A DNA stretch of 46,660 nt from NCBI GenBank assembly GCA_000436755.1, contig FR887314.1:35391-82050 (forward strand), given 5' to 3'. This stretch comes from Clostridium sp. CAG:253 (GTDB lineage Bacteria; Bacillota; Clostridia; Lachnospirales; Lachnospiraceae). How positions within the stretch are numbered: the stretch's first letter is position 1; every line of letters starts with the position of its first letter. A program made the position numbers and the translations under genes. Below are positions 25,451 through 33,969 of this stretch, piece by piece. The notes below the pieces were generated by a model, which did not search any database, had not been told where the DNA came from, and saw nothing but the letters and a program-made list of their open reading frames with translations.

Positions 25451-27892
25451 TTAACCCATTACAACAGTGACATCATAGTGTGTCTGACCCTTTTCGTAAG
25501 GTACAACAGTTGTACCTGCAAGTTCTTTTCCGTTTACGATAAGTTTAGCAACACCCTTTTCAACCTTTGAAGGATTTTCAACTTTGATATTGTAGATTCC
25601 TTCACGATATTTACGTGTCATTGTGAATTCAGTTCCCATCTCAGAAGGGATACATGGGTCGATGCTAAGACCGTTTAATGTAGGCACTACTCCAAGGATA
25701 TACTGTGATACGTTTACAAATGTCCATGCAGCAGTTCCGGTAAGCCAGCTGTTTTTAGCCTGTCCGAAGAAGTGAGCATCTTTTCCGGCTATCATCTGAG
25801 AGTATACATATGGCTCTGTGCAGTGGATTTCACTTATATCTTCAATGTAAGCAGGGCAAGTCTTTTTATAGATTTCAAAAGCTCTGTTTCCACGGCCGAT
25901 AACTGTTTCAGCACATGAAACCCAAGGGTTGTTGTGGCAGAAGATACCGGCATTTTCTTTGTATCCAGGTGGATAAGAAGAGATTTCACCGAGTTCAACA
26001 TGATATTTTGTGTAGGCAGGCTGAAGTAAAACAATACCGTATTTAGTATCAAGTTTTTCTTTTACGGAGTCGAGAGCTTTTTTAGCTTCGCCAGTCTCAA
26101 CACCGATACCTGCAAGCACACAGAATCCCTGTGGCTCGATATAAATCTGTCCTTCTTCACATTCTTTAGAACCAATCTTTTTACCGTATGCATCATATGC
26201 ACGGACAAACCAGTCGCCGTCCCAGCCGCCGTCGAGTACGGCATCGTTCATTGCTGCAACTTCTTTCATGGCACGGTCAGCTTCTGCCTGGTCACCTGTG
26301 TAAGCACAAAGATCTGCATATTCCTTACCGTATTTAACAAACATTCCACCGATAAATACAGATTCTGCAACAGGTCCTTCGCTAGGTCCGAATGTCTGGA
26401 AAGATTCACCCGGGTGCTCAGAGAAGCAGTTGAGGTTTAGACAATCGTTCCAGTCAGCACGTCCGATAAGAGGAAGATTGTGTGGACCCTTGTGGTTTAC
26501 AATGTAGTCAAATGAGCGTTTAAGATGTTCCATAAGTGTAACAGCTTTGCTCTCGTCATTATCGAAAGGAACCATCTCTTCAAGAATAGAAGTATCGCCT
26601 GTTTCACGGATATAAGCGGATGTTCCTGCGATAAGCCATAAAGGATCGTCATTGAAGCCGCTTCCTATATCGGAATTACCTTTCTTTGTGAGCGGCTGAT
26701 ACTGGTGGTAAGCACTTCCGTCCTCAAACTGAGTAGATGCAATATCGATAATTCTCTCTCTTGCACGCTCAGGAATAAGATGAACGAAACCTAAAAGATC
26801 CTGACATGAATCTCTGAATCCCATTCCACGACCGATTCCTGACTCATAATAAGAAGCAGAACGTGACATGTTAAATGTAACCATACACTGATACTGATTC
26901 CAGATATTTACCATACGGTCAAGTTTTTCTTCACTTGATTTGACAGTGAACTTAGAAAGGAGATTTTCCCAATCAAGTTTAAGTTCGTCAAGAGCTGCAT
27001 ACACCTGTTCGTCAGTCTGATATTTTGCAAGAAGCTCATCTGCAGGCTTTTTATTTATTACATTTGGTGCAACGAATTTTTCGTCTACAGGATTTTCGCA
27101 ATATCCGAGAACAAAGATAAAGCTCTTTGTCTCATCAGGCTCAAGTGTAATGTTTATCTGGTGAGAACCGATAGGGCTCCATCCGCTTGCTATAGAGTTA
27201 TGTGCTTTTCCTTCTTCTACTACGGCTGGATTAGCTACACCGCGGTAAGCACCTAAAAATTCATCACGGCTTGTATCAAAACCATCTACATCCGCATTTA
27301 CAGAATATACGGCAAAATGGTTTCTGCGCTCACGGTACTCTGTTTTATGATAGATTGTAGAACCTACAACTTCGACTTCACCTATATTTAAATTACGCTG
27401 GAAGTTTGTCATATCGTCCATAGCATTCCAGAGACAGAATTCAACATAAGAGAAAAGTGTGATAGTTTTTGGTTTTGATGATTTGTTTGTGATTTTAAGC
27501 TGGTTAACTTCACAGTTATCATTTACGGGAACAAAAGCCAAAAGAGATGCTTCAATATCATTTTTGCTTGATGTGAAGCGGCTGTATCCCATGCCATGAC
27601 GACACTCGTAAGAGTCGAGGTCAGTCTTTACAGGTTGCCATCCCGGATTCCATACTGTATCACCGTCTTTTATGTAATAATAACGGCCTCCCTCATCAGT
27701 TGGTATATTGTTGTAGCGGTAACGTGTGATGCGGAGAAGTTTAGCATCCTTGTAAAAACTGTAACCGCCGCATGTGTTTGAAATAAGTGAAAAGAAATTG
27801 TTGCTTCCAAGATAATTTATCCATGGAAGAGGTGTTTTTGGAGTAGTGATAACATACTCCTTATTTGGGTCATCGAAAAATCCAAATTTCAT
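25451..27892 (-). CDS. Cellobiose phosphorylase (GH94)
   Basis: An 813-residue cytoplasmic enzyme that splits cellobiose with phosphate into glucose 1-phosphate and glucose, saving one ATP in cellulose-oligosaccharide use. The N-terminus [18 protein letters not shown] and the length match GH94 cellobiose phosphorylases rather than the longer cellodextrin enzymes. The general-acid Asp is expected in [10 protein letters not shown] (D480/D483 region); [14 protein letters not shown] is a second typical block. The frame extends 22 residues further upstream, but GGAGG (complement of 27899-27903) lies before the ATG whose complement is 27890-27892. It is the only - strand gene and has its own promoter and a leader hairpin. 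Confidence 0.93.
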   Translation of the reverse strand: MKFGFFDDPNKEYVITTPKTPLPWINYLGSNNFFSLISNTCGGYSFYKDAKLLRITRYRYNNIPTDEGGRYYYIKDGDTVWNPGWQPVKTDLDSYECRHGMGYSRFTSSKNDIEASLLAFVPVNDNCEVNQLKITNKSSKPKTITLFSYVEFCLWNAMDDMTNFQRNLNIGEVEVVGSTIYHKTEYRERRNHFAVYSVNADVDGFDTSRDEFLGAYRGVANPAVVEEGKAHNSIASGWSPIGSHQINITLEPDETKSFIFVLGYCENPVDEKFVAPNVINKKPADELLAKYQTDEQVYAALDELKLDWENLLSKFTVKSSEEKLDRMVNIWNQYQCMVTFNMSRSASYYESGIGRGMGFRDSCQDLLGFVHLIPERARERIIDIASTQFEDGSAYHQYQPLTKKGNSDIGSGFNDDPLWLIAGTSAYIRETGDTSILEEMVPFDNDESKAVTLMEHLKRSFDYIVNHKGPHNLPLIGRADWNDCLNLNCFSEHPGESFQTFGPSEGPVAESVFIGGMFVKYGKEYADLCAYTGDQAEADRAMKEVAAMNDAVLDGGWDGDWFVRAYDAYGKKIGSKECEEGQIYIEPQGFCVLAGIGVETGEAKKALDSVKEKLDTKYGIVLLQPAYTKYHVELGEISSYPPGYKENAGIFCHNNPWVSCAETVIGRGNRAFEIYKKTCPAYIEDISEIHCTEPYVYSQMIAGKDAHFFGQAKNSWLTGTAAWTFVNVSQYILGVVPTLNGLSIDPCIPSEMGTEFTMTRKYREGIYNIKVENPSKVEKGVAKLIVNGKELAGTTVVPYEKGQTHYDVTVVMG

Positions 27893-27915
27893 ATTTTTCC
27901 TCCGTTCATATTGAA

Positions 27916-27957
27916 TGTACTCTCGAAATTCTTCGTTCAGAAGAGTCCGAGAGTACA
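27916..27957 (-). promoter_or_regulatory. Leader hairpin before cellobiose phosphorylase
   Basis: Perfect 10-bp arms TGTACTCTCG (27916-27925) and CGAGAGTACA (27948-27957), with an inner TCTTC/GAAGA stem, lie between the promoter and the ribosome binding site. It is a candidate operator or RNA control element. Confidence 0.55.
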
Positions 27958-27987
27958 ATTGATTTTTTTTAGAATCATCTCCACAAA

Positions 27988-28016
27988 ATTATATTCTAAA
28001 AAAGAACTAAAAGCAA
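27988..28016 (-). promoter_or_regulatory. Promoter of cellobiose phosphorylase
   Basis: On the - strand: TTGCTT (complement of 28011-28016), 17-base spacer, TATAAT (complement of 27988-27993). An 11-bp perfect inverted repeat, TTTTTTAGAAT (27965-27975) / ATTCTAAAAAA (27993-28003), spans the -10 and start site and may be an operator. Confidence 0.6.
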
Positions 28017-28076
28017 TAATCATATAGCCTTATAATTTGCATAAGATATACATGAAAAAATTGTTTTTTTATTGCT

Positions 28077-28883
28077 TTGGCAAAAAAGGAGGTAATTGGT
28101 ATCATTTATAGAAAGGCTGTGTACTTTTTTGAGATTATGTTGTTTGCCATGACGATATGCCTTGCTGACATATTGTGTGGATGTGAGAGAAAAGAAGTGA
28201 GTACGGATAATGGAGAGGAAACAGTTGAGGTAATTGCGGATAATGGAGAAAAAACAGAGAAAAAAACGGCATTTCTTACATTTGATGACGGACCAAGCTG
28301 TCTTACGGAAAAGTATCTTGATATTTTGGACAGTGAGGGCGTGAAAGCAACATTTTTTGTTATCGGACAGCAGATAGAGGGGGAGTATAAAAAAACGATA
28401 AAAAGAGAAATAAGAGAGGGGCATGAAATAGGAATACATACATATACACATGAGGCGGATGAGATATATTGCAATTGTGAAAGCTATTATAACGATGTGA
28501 TGAAAGTACGTGATAAGATGGAAAAAGGTTTTAACTATAAACCAAAGCTTGTGAGGTTTCCGTGGGGAAGTGCGAACTCTTATATAAGCGTTTACAGAAA
28601 AAATATCATAGAGAGATTTAAGGAGGCGGGGCTTGGTTATGCGGATTGGAACGTGAGTGCGGAAGACTCCGTCGGAAATCCGACGCCGGATTCCATCATG
28701 AGAAACATAAGAAAGGATTATTCAAAATATTGTGAACCTGTATTGCTCATGCATGATTCAGGTTCAAACAAGGTGACATTATCCGTACTTAAAAACATAA
28801 TAACGGAATTAAAAGAAAACGGATATGCATTTGATACATTGTCAAAGAGAAGCAGGAAGTGTCATTTCTATGAATACCAATAA
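28077..28883 (+). CDS. NodB-type polysaccharide deacetylase, probable lipoprotein
   Basis: A carbohydrate esterase family 4 protein of up to 268 residues. Counting from TTG 28077, the metal/catalytic motifs are TFDDGPS (D70, D71), HTYTH (H121, H125), RFPWGS and LLMHDSG. A hydrophobic stretch ending I-L-C-G-C looks like a lipobox, so the enzyme is probably anchored outside the membrane, removing acetyl groups from peptidoglycan or another polysaccharide. The start is unclear: TTG 28077 has no ribosome binding site, while a strong AAGGAGG at 28086-28092 has no ATG, GTG or TTG in frame at normal distance (an ATC at 28101 and ATT at 28104 do fit). GTG 28119 is a later option. Confidence 0.85.
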   Translation: MAKKEVIGIIYRKAVYFFEIMLFAMTICLADILCGCERKEVSTDNGEETVEVIADNGEKTEKKTAFLTFDDGPSCLTEKYLDILDSEGVKATFFVIGQQIEGEYKKTIKREIREGHEIGIHTYTHEADEIYCNCESYYNDVMKVRDKMEKGFNYKPKLVRFPWGSANSYISVYRKNIIERFKEAGLGYADWNVSAEDSVGNPTPDSIMRNIRKDYSKYCEPVLLMHDSGSNKVTLSVLKNIITELKENGYAFDTLSKRSRKCHFYEYQ

Positions 28884-29036
28884 ATTTACGGACATATTAA
28901 GGAAGTGTTTAACAATACCGGTAATGTGTGGGAACGTCTAGAATGTCTATATATTTAAATTGTCTATACATATTGATTTGAGGGAGGCTATGTGATAAAA
29001 TTAAATCTGTATGTAGTAATTGCGGAGGAAAAATAT

Positions 29037-30383
29037 ATGAAATATTTTGGAACAGATGGATTTCGCGGAGAAGCGAATGTAAATTTAAATGTTGTTCATG
29101 CTTATAAAGTTGGTAGATTTCTCGGATGGTATTACGGAAGAGAGCACAAAGCGCGTGTTATTATAGGAAAAGATACAAGAAGGTCAAGTTATATGTTTGA
29201 AGATGCTCTTTCTTCAGGTCTTACGGCAAGCGGTGCAGATGTATATCTCTTACATGTCACTCCTACGCCGAGTGTTTCCTATGTTGTAAGAACAGAAGAT
29301 TTTGACTGCGGAATCATGATTTCTGCAAGTCACAATCCATATTATGACAACGGACTTAAAGTCATAAATGGAAACGGTCACAAGTTAGAGGCTGAAATAG
29401 AAGAAAAAATAGAAGCTTATATAGACAGTTCTGAGGATACTATTCCTATGGCGACAAGAGAAAATATAGGATGTACTGTTGACTATGCGATAGGCAGACA
29501 TCGTTACATAGGTTATCTTATGTCACTTGCCACAAGGTCATTTAAGAATGTTAAAGTCGGTCTTGACTGTGCAAACGGCTCTTCATACTCAGTTGCAAAA
29601 GGTGTTTTTGATGCACTTGGTGCAAAGACATATGCGATAGGCATGGAGCCAAACGGCATTAACATAAATGACGGATGCGGTTCAACACATATTGAAAATC
29701 TTCAGAAGTTTGTCATAGAAAATAATCTTGATGTCGGCTTTGCGTATGATGGTGATGCTGACAGATGCCTTGCAGTAGATGACAAGGGAGAGGTTATTGA
29801 CGGTGACGCGATACTTTATCTCTGTGGATGTTATCTTAAAGAAAAGGGAGAATTGAACAATAACACTGTAGTTACTACGGTTATGTCAAATCTCGGCCTT
29901 TACAAGGCTCTTGACAGAGCTGGCATTTCATATGAGCAGACAGCAGTCGGAGACAAATATGTAAATGCAAATATGATGGAGAATGGTCACTCACTCGGAG
30001 GTGAGCAGTCAGGTCATATCATTTTCAGCAAATATGCGGTTACCGGTGACGGTGTACTCACATCGCTTATGCTTATGGAAGTAATGCTTGAAAAAAAGAC
30101 AAAACTTTCAGAATTGAGAAAAGATTTGAAAGTATATCCGCAGCTTCTTAAAAACGTCCGTGTTGCAGATAAACCGGCGGCAAGGGCAGACGAGGATGTA
30201 CAGGCAGCAGTCGAAAAGGTTTCAAAGGAGCTTGGCGATGAGGGAAGAATACTTCTCAGGGAAAGCGGAACGGAACCGGTCATAAGAGTTATGGTTGAAG
30301 CCAAAACAGATGAACTCTGCGAGAAATACGTTGACGAGGTTGTTAGCGTATTGTATTCAAAGGGACATGGAATTTCAAAATAA
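29037..30383 (+). CDS. glmM: Phosphoglucosamine mutase GlmM
   Basis: A 448-residue alpha-D-phosphohexomutase that converts glucosamine 6-phosphate to glucosamine 1-phosphate for UDP-GlcNAc and so peptidoglycan. The N-terminus MKYFGTDGFRGEAN, the phospho-serine S98 in ISASHNPYYDNG, the metal loop DGDADR and the sugar-phosphate loop RESGTEPVIRVM are all present; FGTDG(I/F)RG and the length fit GlmM. The frame is open from GTG 28992, but GGAGG (29024-29028) is 8 bases before ATG 29037. A short AAGCAA/TTGCTT hairpin with T-run at 30396-30417 follows. Confidence 0.95.
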   Translation: MKYFGTDGFRGEANVNLNVVHAYKVGRFLGWYYGREHKARVIIGKDTRRSSYMFEDALSSGLTASGADVYLLHVTPTPSVSYVVRTEDFDCGIMISASHNPYYDNGLKVINGNGHKLEAEIEEKIEAYIDSSEDTIPMATRENIGCTVDYAIGRHRYIGYLMSLATRSFKNVKVGLDCANGSSYSVAKGVFDALGAKTYAIGMEPNGININDGCGSTHIENLQKFVIENNLDVGFAYDGDADRCLAVDDKGEVIDGDAILYLCGCYLKEKGELNNNTVVTTVMSNLGLYKALDRAGISYEQTAVGDKYVNANMMENGHSLGGEQSGHIIFSKYAVTGDGVLTSLMLMEVMLEKKTKLSELRKDLKVYPQLLKNVRVADKPAARADEDVQAAVEKVSKELGDEGRILLRESGTEPVIRVMVEAKTDELCEKYVDEVVSVLYSKGHGISK

Positions 30384-30407
30384 AAATAGATTGTAAGCAA
30401 AAACAGC

Positions 30408-30437
30408 TTGCTTTTATTATAGTATTCATGATATATT
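30408..30437 (+). promoter_or_regulatory. Candidate tig promoter
   Basis: TTGCTT (30408-30413), 18-base spacer, TATATT (30432-30437), TG at 30429-30430. The -35 hexamer overlaps the glmM hairpin. A small CGGGA/TCCCG hairpin lies in the leader just before the ribosome binding site. Confidence 0.5.
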
Positions 30438-30493
30438 ATACAAATGGTGATTTACGGGAGAATTCCCGGCAATGTTAAGGAGGAATTATTAAA

Positions 30494-31780
30494 ATGAGTG
30501 TACAGGTAGAAAAGTTAGAAAAGAATATGGCGAAACTTACAATTGAAGTTTCAAGCGAAGAGTTTGAAAAGGCAATTGCTAAGGCATACAAGAAAAATAA
30601 AAATAAAATCTCTATGCCAGGCTTCCGTAAAGGAAAAGCTCCTCGTGCTATGATCGAGAAGATGTATGGCAAGGGAGTATTTTATGAAGATGCAGCCAAT
30701 TCAATTATTCCTGATGCTTATGCAGATGCAGCTAAAGAAAGCGAGCTTGAAATTGTTGCACAGCCTGAAATTGATGTGACACAGATTGAAAGCGGAAAAC
30801 CATTTATTTTTACAGCAACAGTTGCACTTAAGCCGGAAGTTACACTTGGCGAATATAAAGGAATTGAAGTAGAGAAAAAAGAAGTTGAAGTTACAGACGA
30901 AGAAGTTGATACAGAGATAAACAGAGTCAGAGAGTCAAATGCAAGAATGATTGACATTGACGACAGAGCAGCACAGGATGGCGATACAGTAGTTATCGAC
31001 TTTGACGGATATGTAGACGGAAAGCAGTTTGAGGGCGGAAAAGCCGAGGATTACAGCTTGGTACTTGGTTCTCATTCATTCATTGACAACTTTGAAGAGC
31101 AGCTCGAAGGAAAGAACATCGGAGAGGATGTTACAGTTAATGTTACATTCCCTGAGAATTATCAGGCTGAAGAACTTCAGGGCAAACCTGCTGAGTTCAA
31201 AGTAAAGATTAAGGAAATTAAGGTAAAGGAACTTCCTGAACTTGATGATGATTTCGCACAGGATGTTTCAAACTTCGATACAATAGCTGAATATAAAGAA
31301 GACTTAAAGAAAAAACTTGCAGAAAATAAAGAAGAAGCTCTTAAGAGAGAAAGAGAAGAGACTGTAATCGGAAAGATTATTGAGAATGCACAGATGGATA
31401 TACCTGAGCAGATGGTTGAAGCACAGACACGTCAGATGACACAGGAATTTGCACAGAGACTTTCATCACAGGGTCTTTCTATTGACCAGTACATGCAGTT
31501 TACAGGTCTTACACCTCAGAAGATGATTGAGGAGCTTAAACCACAGGCACTTAAACGTATCCAGAGCCGTCTTGTTCTCGAAGCAGTAGTAGCTGCTGAA
31601 AATATTGAGACATCAGAAGATGAGCTTAATAAAGAAATTGAAAATATGGCTTCAATGTATCAGATGGAAGTTGATAAATTAAAAGAAGTTATTGGCGAAG
31701 AAGAGAAAAAGCAGATCAGCCTTGATCTTGCTGTACAGAAAGCAGTTGAGATGGTTACATCAGCAGCTGTTGAAAAATAA
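30494..31780 (+). CDS. tig: Trigger factor
   Basis: A 428-residue ribosome-bound chaperone and prolyl isomerase. The N-terminal ribosome-binding domain carries the signature PGFRKGKAPR, the FKBP-type PPIase domain lies at about 150-245 (DGDTVVIDFDGYVDGKQFEGG), and the helical C-terminal substrate cradle follows. Length and layout are canonical. AAGGAGG precedes the ATG. It heads the folding/proteolysis set tig-clpP-clpX-lon, an order common in Firmicutes. Compare the exported relative at 431-1561, which lacks the ribosome-binding domain. Confidence 0.97.
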   Translation: MSVQVEKLEKNMAKLTIEVSSEEFEKAIAKAYKKNKNKISMPGFRKGKAPRAMIEKMYGKGVFYEDAANSIIPDAYADAAKESELEIVAQPEIDVTQIESGKPFIFTATVALKPEVTLGEYKGIEVEKKEVEVTDEEVDTEINRVRESNARMIDIDDRAAQDGDTVVIDFDGYVDGKQFEGGKAEDYSLVLGSHSFIDNFEEQLEGKNIGEDVTVNVTFPENYQAEELQGKPAEFKVKIKEIKVKELPELDDDFAQDVSNFDTIAEYKEDLKKKLAENKEEALKREREETVIGKIIENAQMDIPEQMVEAQTRQMTQEFAQRLSSQGLSIDQYMQFTGLTPQKMIEELKPQALKRIQSRLVLEAVVAAENIETSEDELNKEIENMASMYQMEVDKLKEVIGEEEKKQISLDLAVQKAVEMVTSAAVEK

Positions 31781-31790
31781 TTGTTAACTT

Positions 31791-31843
31791 ACGTCAGCCG
31801 ATTTTAAGACAGGTGGTTTTACGCCTGTCTGAGCGGTTGGCGT
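31791..31843 (+). promoter_or_regulatory. Two-tier stem-loop between tig and clpP
   Basis: Outer arms 31791-31800 and 31834-31843 pair over 10 positions (two G-T), inner arms AGACAGG (31807-31813) and CCTGTCT (31824-31830) pair perfectly. Only four Ts follow, so it may be a partial terminator or mRNA processing/stability element. Confidence 0.6.
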
Positions 31844-31871
31844 TTTGCACTATATAAAGGGGGAACACAAA

Positions 31872-32459
31872 ATGAGTTACAGCATACCTTATGTTATCGA
31901 AAAGACAAGCGGAGGAGAACGCTCATACGATATTTATTCAAGATTATTGCAGGAAAGAATTATTTTCCTTTCAAATGAAGTAAATGATGATATTGCAAGC
32001 CTCGTAGTTTCACAGCTTCTTTTCCTTGAATCACAGGATTCTACAAAGGATATACATCTTTATATAAATAGTCCGGGAGGTTCAGTAAGTGCCGGATTTG
32101 CAATTTACGACACAATGAATTATGTAAAGTGTGATGTTTCTACTATATGTATGGGACTTGCTGCAAGTATGGGAGCATTCCTTCTTGCAGGTGGAGCAAA
32201 GGGAAAGAGATTTGCACTTCCTAATTCTGAGATTATGATACATCAGCCTTCAGGCGGAGCAAAAGGTCAGGAAACAGAGATAAGGATTGTTGCAGAACAG
32301 ATACTTAAGACAAGAGAGAGATTAAATCAGATACTTGCAGAGAATACAGGAAAGCCTCTTGATGTTATTGCAGCGGACACAGAGCGTGATAACTATATGA
32401 CAGCTTTGGAGGCTAAGGAGTATGGTCTTATTGACGAGATAGTAACAAATAGAAAATAA
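31872..32459 (+). CDS. clpP: ATP-dependent Clp protease proteolytic subunit
   Basis: A 195-residue serine peptidase that forms the barrel degraded-protein chamber with ClpX. Catalytic S99 is in GLAASMGAF and H124 in MIHQPSGG; the Asp lies in the TERDNYM region. YLNSPGG-type block ([12 protein letters not shown]) is present. The frame is open from TTG 31845, but AAAGGGGG lies 8 bases before ATG 31872 and ClpP proteins begin close to there. clpX starts 24 bases after the stop, so ClpXP is made from one transcript. Confidence 0.97.
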   Translation: MSYSIPYVIEKTSGGERSYDIYSRLLQERIIFLSNEVNDDIASLVVSQLLFLESQDSTKDIHLYINSPGGSVSAGFAIYDTMNYVKCDVSTICMGLAASMGAFLLAGGAKGKRFALPNSEIMIHQPSGGAKGQETEIRIVAEQILKTRERLNQILAENTGKPLDVIAADTERDNYMTALEAKEYGLIDEIVTNRK

Positions 32460-32483
32460 AATTAATGTTCAGGGGAGGTCGAA

Positions 32484-33767
32484 ATGGCAAACAAAAAAGA
32501 TGACGCAAAATTAAAGTGTTCTTTTTGTGGAAAAACTCAGCAGCAGGTTCGCAAACTCATAGCAGGACCAAATGTGTATATATGCGATCAGTGTATAGAA
32601 CTTTGTTCAGAAATTCTTGACGAAGAACTTGGAATGGACAACGAAGAATATTTCGACGATAGTGATATTAATTTACTTAAGCCAAAGGAAATTAAGAGTT
32701 TCCTTGATGAATATGTTGTAGGACAGGACGATGCCAAAAAGGTATTGTCGGTTGCAGTGTACAATCACTATAAAAGAGTGCTCTCGGGCAAAAATATGGA
32801 TGTTGAATTACAGAAAAGTAACATTATGATGGTAGGACCTACTGGTTCAGGAAAGACATTCTTAGCTCAGACACTTGCGAAAATACTTAATGTGCCATTT
32901 GCTATTGCTGATGCGACAGCTCTTACAGAGGCAGGTTATGTTGGAGAAGATGTTGAAAATATACTTCTTAAGATAATTCAGGCAGCAGATTATGACCTTG
33001 AGCGTGCCGAGCATGGAATTATTTATATAGATGAGATAGATAAGATCACCAGAAAAGGTGAAAATGTATCCATTACAAGAGATGTATCGGGAGAAGGTGT
33101 TCAGCAGGCGCTTTTGAAAATCCTTGAGGGAACAGTTGCAAGTGTTCCTCCTCAGGGCGGCAGAAAACATCCGCATCAGGAGTTTTATCAGCTTGATACA
33201 ACCAATATATTATTTATCTGCGGTGGTGCATTTGACGGACTTGAAAAGATTATCGGAACAAGAATTGGTCAGAAATCCATCGGATTCAATGCAGAGATTG
33301 CAACTGAAAAAGATGACAATATCGGTGACCTTTTCAGACAGGTTCTTCCGGAAGATTTTGTTAAATTCGGAATAATTCCTGAGCTTATTGGACGTCTTCC
33401 GATAAATGTTGCACTTGATCTTCTTGAAGAGGAAGCTCTTGAAAGGATACTTGTTGAGCCTAAAAATGCTATTACAAAACAGTATAAAAAACTTCTTGAA
33501 CTTGATGGCGTTAAACTTAGTTTTGACGATGAAGCAATCAAGGCTGTTGCAAAACTTTCATTTGAAAGAAAAACGGGAGCAAGAGGACTCCGTGCCATTA
33601 TGGAAGATGTTATGACTGATGTAATGTATGAAGTTCCGTCGGAGGATGACATAAAAGAATGTGTCATTACAAAAGAAGCTGTTTTAGATAAAGAATCACC
33701 AAAACTGATAATGGACGATGACGAGGTAAGGCAGATTTCCTCAAAACAAGATGGAAAGAGCGCCTAA
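32484..33767 (+). CDS. clpX: ATP-dependent Clp protease ATP-binding subunit ClpX
   Basis: A 427-residue AAA+ unfoldase. The N-terminal zinc-binding domain uses C12, C15, C34 and C37. Walker A is GPTGSGKT (118-125, K124), Walker B IIYIDEID, and the sensor-2 region [12 protein letters not shown] is present. GQGVQ-type pore/hinge segment ([16 protein letters not shown]) and IGF-like loop (KSIGFNAE) for docking to ClpP can be seen. GGGGAGG precedes the ATG. Partner ClpP is directly upstream; a strong terminator follows. Confidence 0.97.
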   Translation: MANKKDDAKLKCSFCGKTQQQVRKLIAGPNVYICDQCIELCSEILDEELGMDNEEYFDDSDINLLKPKEIKSFLDEYVVGQDDAKKVLSVAVYNHYKRVLSGKNMDVELQKSNIMMVGPTGSGKTFLAQTLAKILNVPFAIADATALTEAGYVGEDVENILLKIIQAADYDLERAEHGIIYIDEIDKITRKGENVSITRDVSGEGVQQALLKILEGTVASVPPQGGRKHPHQEFYQLDTTNILFICGGAFDGLEKIIGTRIGQKSIGFNAEIATEKDDNIGDLFRQVLPEDFVKFGIIPELIGRLPINVALDLLEEEALERILVEPKNAITKQYKKLLELDGVKLSFDDEAIKAVAKLSFERKTGARGLRAIMEDVMTDVMYEVPSEDDIKECVITKEAVLDKESPKLIMDDDEVRQISSKQDGKSA

Positions 33768-33820
33768 AACATTACTGTTATCGGTCATGCAGAATGTGTG
33801 GACGGAAATCTTGAAATAGT

Positions 33821-33874
33821 TATATAATATAAAATCAGAGGGATTACTTGTTAATCCCTCTTTTATATTATATA
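33821..33874 (+). terminator. clpX terminator, overlapping a lon promoter candidate
   Basis: Inner arms AGAGGGATTA (33837-33846) and TAATCCCTCT (33852-33861) plus outer perfect 13-bp arms 33821-33833 and 33862-33874. TTGTTA (33848-33853) and TATAAT (33871-33876) at 17-base spacing could be the lon promoter inside it. Confidence 0.85.
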
Positions 33875-33969
33875 ATGTTATTTAAGTGTGCATATAAGTT
33901 CATAAAATAATAAGATGATGCAAGGGTCAAAAGACTTATGAGCGAAACTTTAAATTTGGAGGAATTAGA

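Noticed and set aside
28936..28967. Three GTCTA/GTCTAT repeats upstream of glmM
   Set aside because: Irregular spacing (9 and 17 bases) and AT-rich context; could be chance.
33921..33945. CtsR heat-shock operator upstream of lon
   Set aside because: Only one GGTCAAA heptad is present; the second direct repeat required for CtsR is missing, and the same 12-mer occurs in an unrelated gap at 13317.
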